A stretch of 6,622 nt of DNA from Pseudomonas sp. GTDB lineage: Bacteria > Pseudomonadota > Gammaproteobacteria > Pseudomonadales > Pseudomonadaceae. The stretch is taken from assembly GCA_003525045.1 (NCBI GenBank), contig DQGF01000332.1, positions 7,845 to 14,466 of the forward strand, in the 5' to 3' direction. Shown in pieces: positions 1 to 6,622 of the stretch. Both the position numbers and the translations under genes were made by a program. Under the pieces are notes generated by a model that made no database searches, was not told where the DNA came from, and saw only the letters and a list, made by a program, of their open reading frames with translations. Within the stretch, counting starts at the first letter, position 1; every line of letters begins with the position of its first letter.

Positions 1-1663
1 CAGCGATGCCCAAGCCTTGAGCAGCCGTTTCAATTCGATGTCCAGCCAGTTGAATTCGCAGAATGCGAACATCAACGGCAACCTGACGAACATGGCCGAA
101 CAGGTCAACAAGCTGGCCGCTACCGTGGCACGGTTGAACCAGAAGATTGCCGAGATTTCCAGCTCCGGCGGCATGCCCAACGAGCTGCTCGACGCCCGCA
201 ATGAAACCGTGCGCCAATTGTCGACCTTCACCGGTGCGCAAGTGGTGGAGCGCGAAGGCAACCTCGATATTTACCTGGGCAGCGGCCAGCCGCTGGTCAT
301 GGGCAACACTGTCAACAAACTCGAAGTGGTACCGGGCAAAGACGATCCGGGCCGCTTGTCGCTGCAACTCAATCGCGGTTCGAGCACCATCGACATCACA
401 TCGATCACGACCGGTGGCGAGATCGGTGGCCTGCTGCGTTATCGCAGTACGGTGCTGGACCCGGCCATGAACGAGTTGGGTCGCGTGGCGTTGGTCATCG
501 CCGACCAGATGAACACGATCCAGGCGCAGGGCATCGACAAGAACGGTGACTTCGGTTCGACCCTGTTCAACAGCATCAACAGTGCTGCGCAGATTTCCCA
601 GCGCACCGTCGCCAACACCGGCAACCTCGGCAGCGCGAACTTTGAAGTGAGCATCGAGGACTCCGGCCAACTGACCCTCAACGATTACAAGGTCACGTTC
701 ACCAGTGCCAACGATTACACCGTGCAACGCCTGCCTGACAACACGTCGATGGGCAGTTTCAGTACAACGCCGCCGGCCACTCCACCGCTGATCGAAGGAT
801 TCTCTCTGAAAGCCATCGGCGGCACCGCCGTCGCAGGCGACAGCTTCAGGATCACTCCCACCCGCAACGCCGCGACGAACATCAAGACCGAGATGACCGA
901 CTCCAAGCGTCTGGCCATCGCGGCACCGCTGGGCGCGGCCATCGCGGCAGGCGGCAGTGGCACATTGACGATTCCGGCCAGCGGTCAACCGACCCTGACC
1001 ACCCAGTTTGACATCTACGACGCGGCCACCACCACCGCGATGCAGAACGGCCTGAAAAACTCCACGCCCACCAGGGTCGTATTTGGCGATGTTTCCGCCG
1101 ACGGTACCAGCCGGGACTACCAGTTTCTAGATGCCAATGGCGGGCTTATCAGCGATGGAACCATCAAGCCAGGCGAGAACAACAAGCTGAGTCTGAGTAT
1201 CTCGCTCATGGATGCCAGTGGTGCGCCGATCCCGCCTCCTCCCGCCACGCAGTACTCCGTAAGCTTCGACATGACCGTCGCCGGCTCGCCAGGCAAAGGC
1301 ACCGCGATCAACGTCTCGCTCAGCCAGCCGGGCACCCTGGACAACCGCAACGGCACCGCATTGGCCGGTTTGCAGACTGCACAGACCGTGGATACCGGTT
1401 CGGCGAGCAAGGGTATCTCCCTGGCCGACGCCTACGGCAAACTGGTCGAAGGTGTCGGCTCCAAAGCCGCCCAGGGCAAGCTCGACAGCGCCGCGACTGG
1501 CGCCATCCTGGCCAACGCCAAGGGCGCCCGTGACTCGCTGTCCGGTGTCGATCTCGATGAGGAAACCGGCAACCTGGTCAAGTATCAGCAGTACTACACC
1601 GCCTCTTCGCAGATCATCAAGGCTGCGCAGCAAATTTTCAGCACACTGATCAACAGTCTTTAA
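1..1663 (+). CDS. flgK: Flagellar hook-associated protein 1 (FlgK), 5'-truncated by window edge
   Basis: FlgK forms the first junction ring between the flagellar hook and the filament, and is exported through the flagellar type III system. The reading frame is already open at base 2 and 553 codons are visible, so the true start lies upstream; from the usual Pseudomonas FlgK length I infer that roughly 130 residues are missing. The TTG at 17 is an internal codon. The visible part opens with the end of the N-terminal helical rod (residues such as LSSRFNSM), followed by the conserved LLDARNETVRQLS segment. A long variable beta-rich middle (about bases 620-1360) includes an AGDSF motif and a run of four prolines near base 1235. 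The C-terminal D0 helix is typical of the family: SGVDLDEETGNLVKYQQYY, ending in FSTLINSL. No cysteine, histidine or tryptophan appears in the visible part, which suits an exported axial protein. It is followed 13 bases later by flgL, very likely in the same transcript. Identity is secure; the mid-domain boundaries are estimates. Confidence 0.96.
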   Translation, partial: SDAQALSSRFNSMSSQLNSQNANINGNLTNMAEQVNKLAATVARLNQKIAEISSSGGMPNELLDARNETVRQLSTFTGAQVVEREGNLDIYLGSGQPLVMGNTVNKLEVVPGKDDPGRLSLQLNRGSSTIDITSITTGGEIGGLLRYRSTVLDPAMNELGRVALVIADQMNTIQAQGIDKNGDFGSTLFNSINSAAQISQRTVANTGNLGSANFEVSIEDSGQLTLNDYKVTFTSANDYTVQRLPDNTSMGSFSTTPPATPPLIEGFSLKAIGGTAVAGDSFRITPTRNAATNIKTEMTDSKRLAIAAPLGAAIAAGGSGTLTIPASGQPTLTTQFDIYDAATTTAMQNGLKNSTPTRVVFGDVSADGTSRDYQFLDANGGLISDGTIKPGENNKLSLSISLMDASGAPIPPPPATQYSVSFDMTVAGSPGKGTAINVSLSQPGTLDNRNGTALAGLQTAQTVDTGSASKGISLADAYGKLVEGVGSKAAQGKLDSAATGAILANAKGARDSLSGVDLDEETGNLVKYQQYYTASSQIIKAAQQIFSTLINSL

Positions 1664-1667
1664 GGAG
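1661..1667 (+). promoter_or_regulatory. Ribosome binding site of flgL overlapping the flgK stop codon
   Basis: The bases TAAGGAG combine the flgK TAA stop with a near-perfect Shine-Dalgarno sequence. Nine bases separate it from the ATG at 1677. This fixes the flgL start and suggests that ribosomes finishing flgK can reinitiate on flgL, which would help keep the two junction proteins at similar levels. The coupling is inferred from spacing only. Confidence 0.8.
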
Positions 1668-1676
1668 TCGTAGCCC

Positions 1677-3245
1677 ATGCGCATTTCTACCGCCCAGTTT
1701 TACGAGTCCTCGGCCGCGAACTATCAGAAGAACTTCGCAAACGTGGTCAAGAGCAGTGAAGAGGCCAGCAGCCTGATTCGCGTCAACACGGCTGCCGATG
1801 ATCCGGTCGGCGCCTCGCATCTGCTGCAATTGGGTCAGCAGGCTTCGATGCTTGATCAGTACTCGGCCAATATCACTACGATCAAAGCGACCTTGGGTAC
1901 GACCGAGGCGGTGATGACCAGCATTGGCAATGTGCTGCAGCGCGCGAAAGAGTTGGCACTAGGAGCCGGAAGTGGCATTTATACCGACGCTGATCGTCAG
2001 GCCAATGCCGCTGAGTTGGAACAGATCGAAGCGCAGTTGCTGGGTTTGATGAACACCAAGGATGAAAGTGGCAAGTACATATTCGCCGGCTCCAAGGGCG
2101 ATACGGCTCCGTTTTCACGCAACTCCGACGGTGCCTACAGTTACAACGGTGACCAGACTACGCTGAATTTGCCTGTTGGCGACAACATGTCAATGGCCAC
2201 CAACAGCACCGGCTGGGAAGTTTTCCAGCAGGCGATCAACATCAGCCGAAGCCAGACTGCCCTGGCCGCGCCCTCTGACGATGATGGACGAGTGCTATTG
2301 TCTGACGGCCTGGTGTCTTCAAGTGCAACCTACAACAATCGCTTTCGCAGTGGCGAGCCTTACACAGTCGTGTTTATGAGCAGCACGCAATTCAAGATCA
2401 CCGACGTGAAAGGCAATGACGTGACATCGGAAGCCAGCCAGAACGGCGTGATCAGTTCCAAGGATGCGTCCACGCAATCCTTCAGTTTTCGTGGGCTCGA
2501 TCTGAGTTTGAACATTAAGCTGAAAGCCGGCGATACGGATCCCGATGCAGTGATCGCCGGGCATAGTTTCAGCCTGAGCAGCAAACCGGACAGCTTCAAC
2601 GCGTCTCGCGCTCCTGGCAACCCATCTACAGCTCAGATCATCGGAAGTACTGTCAGCAAGCCGGAGGACTACACTGGAAAGTTTTCGGCGGGAGGCGCCA
2701 TCCTCAAATTCACCAGCGCCAGCAATTACGAACTTTATGCGTCGCCGATCACGGCCGATAGCAAACCGGTTTCCGAAGGCAGTCTGGAGGGTTCGACCGC
2801 GAGGGCGGCGGGTGTCGACTTCACGCTTAGTGGCGCGCCACAGGCGGGGGATCAATATGTGATTGCCGTCAACAACCATCAAACACAGAACATCCTGGAT
2901 ACGGTCAGTCAGTTGCGTACTGCGTTACTTGCGCCGATCGACTCTGACCCGGCTCTTGCTCAGCGATTCAGTACCGAGTTGAGTGCAGGGATCGCCAACT
3001 TGACGAGCGGGTCCGAACAACTCTCCAGTGCTCTAAGTTCGGTTGGCGGGCGCGGAGCGGCGCTGGATACTCAAAGCGAAGCCAACGGCAGTATCGCCCT
3101 GGCCAACAAGCAGACCCAATCGGCCATTCGCGATTCCGATCCGGCAGAGGTCATGACCCGCCTGACCTTGCAGCAAACCATGTTGCAGGCTTCGCAGCTG
3201 GCGTTCAGCAAGCTGGCCTCGTTGGGGCTGTTCAACCGGCTCTGA
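1677..3245 (+). CDS. flgL: Flagellar hook-associated protein 3 (FlgL), enlarged form of 522 residues
   Basis: FlgL forms the second junction ring, between FlgK and the flagellin filament. The N-terminus MRISTAQFYESSAANYQ is the classic FlgL D0 start, followed by the flagellin-like segment RVNTAADDPVGASHL (residues about 35-49) and long helices to about residue 130. KYIFAGSK (133-140) marks the usual entry into the variable domain. The C-terminus returns to the conserved helix, with IRDSDPAEVMTRLTLQQTML (about 484-503) and the ending GLFNRL. The protein is much longer than enterobacterial FlgL (a little over 300 residues). The extra length lies between about 215 and 400 and looks like two beta-rich modules, about 228-303 and 332-398, each ending in an AG[HD]-x-[FY] motif similar to one in FlgK. 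No cysteine is present. The ATG is set by the good ribosome binding site at 1661-1667. Identity is near certain; the module reading is by eye. Confidence 0.97.
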   Translation: MRISTAQFYESSAANYQKNFANVVKSSEEASSLIRVNTAADDPVGASHLLQLGQQASMLDQYSANITTIKATLGTTEAVMTSIGNVLQRAKELALGAGSGIYTDADRQANAAELEQIEAQLLGLMNTKDESGKYIFAGSKGDTAPFSRNSDGAYSYNGDQTTLNLPVGDNMSMATNSTGWEVFQQAINISRSQTALAAPSDDDGRVLLSDGLVSSSATYNNRFRSGEPYTVVFMSSTQFKITDVKGNDVTSEASQNGVISSKDASTQSFSFRGLDLSLNIKLKAGDTDPDAVIAGHSFSLSSKPDSFNASRAPGNPSTAQIIGSTVSKPEDYTGKFSAGGAILKFTSASNYELYASPITADSKPVSEGSLEGSTARAAGVDFTLSGAPQAGDQYVIAVNNHQTQNILDTVSQLRTALLAPIDSDPALAQRFSTELSAGIANLTSGSEQLSSALSSVGGRGAALDTQSEANGSIALANKQTQSAIRDSDPAEVMTRLTLQQTMLQASQLAFSKLASLGLFNRL

Positions 3246-3287
3246 ATGCGTCGCTTGTCTCGCTGCCTACTTCCAATGTGTTCAAGA

Positions 3288-3312
3288 GCGCTTACCAGGT
3301 ATTGGTAGGCGC
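3288..3312 (+). terminator. GC-rich hairpin after flgL: weak terminator, attenuator or mRNA-stabilising stem
   Basis: The left arm GCGCTTACCA (3288-3297) pairs with the right arm TGGTAGGCGC (3303-3312) over ten pairs, one of them a G-U wobble, around a five-base loop GGTAT. The stem is directly seen. Only a short run of three T bases follows (in CCGTTTCT), so it falls short of a classic intrinsic terminator. It lies 42 bases after the flgL stop and 20 bases before the GTG of the next gene. It could reduce read-through or protect the flgKL message from 3' decay. Which of these applies cannot be told from sequence. Confidence 0.5.
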
Positions 3313-3318
3313 CGTTTC

Positions 3319-3323
3319 TAGAG
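3319..3323 (+). promoter_or_regulatory. Weak ribosome binding site of the glycosyltransferase gene
   Basis: TAGAG lies nine bases before the GTG at 3333 and is the only purine-rich match to the Shine-Dalgarno consensus nearby. The match is poor, and together with the GTG start it suggests modest translation compared with flgL. It lies just downstream of the hairpin at 3288-3312. Confidence 0.4.
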
Positions 3324-3332
3324 TCATACATC

Positions 3333-6300
3333 GTGAAACCAGCGCCTCTCGTCACTGTCGTCATACCTGCTTTCAACCCGCGTTTCTTCGCCATGGCGCT
3401 GCACAGCGCGGTGAGCCAGACCTACGAAAACCTGGAAGTCGTTGTCTGTGATGACAGTGAAGGGGAGGAGATCGAGCAGCTCGTCAACGCCTGCATCGCG
3501 CAGGGCGAGGCGAAAATACGTTACCTGCGCAATCCTCAGCCCCTGGGTTTCGTCGGCAATGTGCTTCGTTGCGTGGACAATGCGCGGGGCGAGTTCATCA
3601 AGGTCCTATGTGACGATGACCGTTTGCTCGCCCATTGTGTCGCCGCGCAAGCGCAGGTGCTGAGTGAGTATTCAGAGGTTAATCTGGTCCTGGCGCCGCG
3701 TCTGTTTTGCGATGCACAGAATTACCTCTTGCCCCTGCGTATGCAGAACGCGCGTATTCCGCTGGGCGACAGCTTGTTCAAAGGGCAGGACATTCTGGCG
3801 TTTCTGGACAGGCAGCTGGTCAGTTTCCTGGGCAACTTCTCGGCAGCATTGATGCGCACGGGTGAAGCTCGGGAGCTGTTGCAGGCATTGACCCAAGAGG
3901 GGCAGGGGTTTGCCGCGCTGTTGGACTTGGTCCTCTTCGTCTGCTTGTTGCGCCGAGCCAACATGGTCATGCTCGGCCAGCCAGGTGCCATCGAGCGCTT
4001 GCATCCGGGCCGTTTGAGCAAGCAGATAAACATGCTCAGCGCTGCGGAAAATGAATGTGACTGGCTCATGCAGATGCTGGCATCGCGGACAGGAGAGGAT
4101 GCCCCAGCCGATGGCTGGATTCGTTACGTTAAACTGGCTGACGCTGAAGCCTCCCCGAGAGACTGGCAAGAGCTTTCCATCCAGCAAATGTTGAGTAACT
4201 GGCAGACCCGATTATCGTCGCGGGTAGGCACCCATTGTGAGAGTTACGATGAGCTCTATCGGCAATGGCTCTCCTGTCGCCAGCTCTCCGTCAACCAGCA
4301 GCGCTTGCTACCGCAGACCATTGCTGCCTGGCCCGCTCAGCCGCGCATCGTACCGGTTGTGCTTGACCCTTGGAATGACCCGGCAGCCGTGCGTTCGACT
4401 CTCGACAGCCTTGTCGGTCAGCTGTATGCACCTTCGACAGTGATGGTTTTCTCCAATGCGTTCGACGAGGAAAATATACGGCTTGAGCTACGGCCGTTAC
4501 GCCCCGACTGGCCTGCGCAACTCAATGGCCTGATAGAGCAGGTGGAGGGCGACTGGGTTTACCTGTTGCGCGCGGGTGATGTGCTGAACGAGTCGGCATT
4601 GCTGGTGCTGGCTGAGCGTGTGGCGGTGATCCCAGGCTTGTCCTGTGTGTACAGCGATGAGGGCGGCCTACAAGACGGGCATTCATTTGAACCGGTATTC
4701 AAGCCGGACTTCAACCTTGACCTGATGCGCTCATACCCCTACGTGGGACGGTCACTGGCCTTTTCCTGCAAGGCGATCGTCGGGCAGGGTGGATTTGAAC
4801 CGTCATTCGGTGAGCTGGCACCGCATGATTTGCTTTGGCGGCTTACTGAGTCTCAAGGGCTATCGGCCATCGAACATATTGCGGAGATTCAGCTGGAGTC
4901 GACATTCTCCTTCGCCCAGTGGGTGTCCCTGCCAGAGGTGATCGAGCAGAGCCCCAGGGTGCTGTCGGCTCATCTGCAGCGGCTAGGCATCGAACACCGT
5001 ATTCGTGACGACGGCCAGCCTTGGCTCAACCGCGTCGACTACCTGCATGGCCAGCGTCCGCTGGTGTCGATCATCATTCCGGTCGGTGACGATCTGACGG
5101 CCTTGCAGCAGTGTGTTGAAGGGCTGATCGAGCTGACCGGCTACCGCCATTACGAATTGCTAATTGTCGGCAAGCCCAACGCCAGCACCGAGATATATAC
5201 CTGGCTGGATGCGATGGAGCGTCTGGCGGCGTCGATGCTGCGGGTGCTTCGCGGCCCGGATACCGACCGCCTCGCGGTCATTGGCAACTTCGCTGCGGGC
5301 GAGGCGCGGGGCGAATACCTGCTGCTGCTGTCGCCTTCGTCGCAGATTTACAGTGGCGACTGGCTGGATGAGCTACTCAACCATGCCCTGCGCCCTGAAG
5401 TGGGTATCGTTGGGGCTAAGGTAATCGACAAAGCTGGCAAAATCATCCATGCCGGCATGGTACTGGGGGTGGATAGTTCTGCGGGTGCGACATTTGAGGG
5501 TGAAGATGCCCAAGGTGCCGGTTACATGCACCGCTTGCAGGTCGTGCAGAACTGGAGTGCGGTCAGCGGGGACTGCCTGATGGTCCGCAAGGCGGTTTTC
5601 GATAGTGTCGGCGGGCTGGATGAGACGACTTTTGGCGATACCCTGGCGGATCTGGATCTTTGCCTCAAGGTGGGCGCAAAAGGCTACCTAGTGGTATGGA
5701 CACCTTATGCGAGCCTCGCCCGGGGGCTGGTTGCAACCGGCGGTAGCGTGGTGACCGATGAGCGCCAGCGAGAAGCGCGGGAGGCGTTCTGTCAGAACTG
5801 GTTGCCGCGGTTGATCAATGATCCGGCCTATAATCCGTCCTTGAGTCTGATCAAGGCTAACTTTGCCCTCGACCCAGGCTTGACCCATGGTTGGAATCCG
5901 TTGCGTTCGCGTTCATTGCCCTCTGTGCTGGGGCTGCCGATCAATGCCTCGGCGGTGGGGCATTACCGGGTGATACAGCCGTTTCTTGAGCTTGAAGCGG
6001 CCGGCGAAATCGTCGGGCGCCTCACCTACGATTCGCCGAGTGTCGTGGATTTTCAGAGGATGAACCCCGATGTGGTGATCTTCCAGCTGCGCCACTCATC
6101 GTCTTCGGTAGACGATATGTTGCGCCTGACGAAGTTCTCCAATGCGCGGCGTATCTTCGAGATCGATGACTATATCCTTGAGGCTCCGCAGAAGAACACA
6201 CATGCCAGGAACACATCGCTGGATATTCGCGAGCAGCTCCAGCGTGGTATCGCGCAGTGTGAACGGGTCGTCGTCACCACAAATGCACTGGCCAATACCC

Positions 6301-6622
6301 TGAGTGACATGCATCGGGATATCCGTGTGGTGCCGAACATGCTCGCCCCGCACCTCTGGACCGGCCTGCGCAGTCTGCGCGGCACGTCGAGCAAGCCACG
6401 GGTCGGTTGGGGGGGCGGTACCAGCCACACTGGCGATCTGGAGATAATCGCCGAACTGGTTCAGGAGTTGGCCGGTGAGGTGGAATGGGTGTTCTTCGGG
6501 ATGTGCCCGGAGCAACTCAGGCCTTATATCCATGAGTTTCACCCTTGCGTGGGGCTGGAGGTGTACCCGGCTAAGCTGGCCAGTCTCAACCTTGACCTGG
6601 CGCTGGCGCCGCTGGAGTTCCA
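3333..6622 (+). CDS. Multidomain glycosyltransferase (GT2-type modules plus GT-B-type module), probable flagellin glycosylation enzyme, 3'-truncated
   Basis: The frame is open for 1096 codons and runs off the window. GTG 3333 is the only start after the in-frame TAG at 3306, and the next ATG (3393) would cut into the first domain. Module 1 (residues about 5-240) is a typical GT2 domain: VTVVIPAFNP, aspartates 40-41 and a DDD metal site at 94-96. Module 2 (about 339-560) is GT2-like, with YSDE 440-443 and FKPDFN from 456, but the usual DHDD site reads RAGD (413-416). Module 3 (about 576-800) has VSIIIP from 578, HAGMVLG and NWSAVSGDCLMVRK from 740, but its usual N-D-T site reads SPSS (667-670). 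A GT-B-like module (from about 870) has GHYRVIQP, EIDD 943-946 and GWGGGT 1025-1030. About 19 cysteines fit a cytoplasmic enzyme. Pseudomonas genes in this place after flgL (Fgt1/FgtA type) glycosylate flagellin; that role here is inferred, as are donor and acceptor sugars. Confidence 0.9.
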   Translation, partial: MKPAPLVTVVIPAFNPRFFAMALHSAVSQTYENLEVVVCDDSEGEEIEQLVNACIAQGEAKIRYLRNPQPLGFVGNVLRCVDNARGEFIKVLCDDDRLLAHCVAAQAQVLSEYSEVNLVLAPRLFCDAQNYLLPLRMQNARIPLGDSLFKGQDILAFLDRQLVSFLGNFSAALMRTGEARELLQALTQEGQGFAALLDLVLFVCLLRRANMVMLGQPGAIERLHPGRLSKQINMLSAAENECDWLMQMLASRTGEDAPADGWIRYVKLADAEASPRDWQELSIQQMLSNWQTRLSSRVGTHCESYDELYRQWLSCRQLSVNQQRLLPQTIAAWPAQPRIVPVVLDPWNDPAAVRSTLDSLVGQLYAPSTVMVFSNAFDEENIRLELRPLRPDWPAQLNGLIEQVEGDWVYLLRAGDVLNESALLVLAERVAVIPGLSCVYSDEGGLQDGHSFEPVFKPDFNLDLMRSYPYVGRSLAFSCKAIVGQGGFEPSFGELAPHDLLWRLTESQGLSAIEHIAEIQLESTFSFAQWVSLPEVIEQSPRVLSAHLQRLGIEHRIRDDGQPWLNRVDYLHGQRPLVSIIIPVGDDLTALQQCVEGLIELTGYRHYELLIVGKPNASTEIYTWLDAMERLAASMLRVLRGPDTDRLAVIGNFAAGEARGEYLLLLSPSSQIYSGDWLDELLNHALRPEVGIVGAKVIDKAGKIIHAGMVLGVDSSAGATFEGEDAQGAGYMHRLQVVQNWSAVSGDCLMVRKAVFDSVGGLDETTFGDTLADLDLCLKVGAKGYLVVWTPYASLARGLVATGGSVVTDERQREAREAFCQNWLPRLINDPAYNPSLSLIKANFALDPGLTHGWNPLRSRSLPSVLGLPINASAVGHYRVIQPFLELEAAGEIVGRLTYDSPSVVDFQRMNPDVVIFQLRHSSSSVDDMLRLTKFSNARRIFEIDDYILEAPQKNTHARNTSLDIREQLQRGIAQCERVVVTTNALANTLSDMHRDIRVVPNMLAPHLWTGLRSLRGTSSKPRVGWGGGTSHTGDLEIIAELVQELAGEVEWVFFGMCPEQLRPYIHEFHPCVGLEVYPAKLASLNLDLALAPLEF

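Larger units (their letters stand above)
3246..3332 (+). other. Intergenic gap between flgL and the glycosyltransferase gene
   Basis: This 87-base stretch is the only real gap in the window. It holds the hairpin at 3288-3312 and a weak ribosome binding site. The frame of the downstream gene is closed by a TAG at 3306-3308, so that gene cannot begin before 3309. I found no convincing sigma-28, sigma-54 or sigma-70 promoter here, so the downstream gene may depend on read-through from flgKL, but a promoter inside flgL cannot be excluded. Confidence 0.7.

Noticed and set aside
17..1663. TTG at 17 as the start of the first gene
   Set aside because: The frame is open upstream to base 2 and its codons continue the FlgK rod sequence, so this is an internal codon of a truncated gene.
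1127..1684. Long antisense reading frame of 185 codons over the end of flgK
   Set aside because: It mirrors a well-conserved gene on the other strand, has no recognisable domain and is of the length expected by chance in GC-rich codons with C/G third positions.
2319..2882. Antisense reading frame of 187 codons inside flgL
   Set aside because: It lies wholly within flgL, is rich in Arg and Ala as typical antisense translations are, and shows no family features.
3282..3318. Sigma-28 flagellar promoter (TCAAG at 3282 and GCCG at 3311)
   Set aside because: The spacing of 24 bases is far from the usual 12-15 and the second box reads GCCGTTTC rather than GCCGATAA.
3071..3394. Antisense reading frame spanning the end of flgL and the gap
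   Set aside because: It overlaps the conserved flgL C-terminus and the first codons of the glycosyltransferase, and its translation resembles no known protein.
3672..4187. Antisense reading frame of 171 codons
   Set aside because: It is a shadow of the first module of the glycosyltransferase; its translation is compositionally biased with no motif.
3442..4443. Three short + strand frames (3442-3663, 3664-3852, 4237-4443) as separate small genes
   Set aside because: All lie in other frames inside the glycosyltransferase, whose frame from 3333 carries clear GT2 motifs without interruption.
5164..5424. Short + strand frame inside the third glycosyltransferase module
   Set aside because: It is out of frame with the conserved module and rich in Arg and Cys, as expected of a shifted translation.
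6096..6542. Antisense reading frame of 148 codons near the window end
   Set aside because: It overlaps the conserved GT-B landmarks on the + strand (EIDD, VVPN, GWGGGT) and has no supporting features.

Overview
The window looks like chromosomal flagellar DNA from a Pseudomonas species, probably of the P. fluorescens/P. syringae side of the genus rather than P. aeruginosa. This rests on the order flgK, flgL, then a very large glycosyltransferase gene, on the G/C-ended codon use, and on the sequence character of the proteins. The species assignment is inference. Everything is on the + strand.

Layout: (1) Bases 1-1663 hold the 3' part of flgK, hook-filament junction protein 1, with its N-terminal end outside the window. 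(2) Bases 1677-3245 hold a complete flgL, hook-filament junction protein 2. It follows flgK after 13 bases and has a strong ribosome binding site overlapping the flgK stop. (3) Bases 3246-3332 are an 87-base gap with a GC-rich hairpin. (4) From a GTG at 3333 to the window edge there is one uninterrupted reading frame of 1096 complete codons. It encodes a multidomain glycosyltransferase and continues beyond the window. Because no stop codon lies inside the window, this gene is easily missed, and several short out-of-frame ORFs lie over it.

How the genes work together: FlgK and FlgL are exported through the flagellar type III apparatus and form the two junction rings between hook and filament. 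Neither visible sequence contains a single cysteine, as expected for secreted axial proteins. The downstream glycosyltransferase has about 19 cysteines, fitting a cytoplasmic enzyme. Genes in this position in Pseudomonas (between flgL and fliC) commonly glycosylate flagellin, so this is probably the first gene of a flagellin glycosylation cluster, with fliC expected further downstream outside the window.

No wholly new system is evident. The most interesting points are the make-up of the glycosyltransferase and the enlarged FlgL. The glycosyltransferase has three GT-A-like modules, and only the first keeps both aspartate motifs; a GT-B-like module follows. FlgL carries two beta-rich modules resembling each other and one in FlgK. 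No RNA genes, mobile elements, CRISPR arrays or attachment sites were seen.
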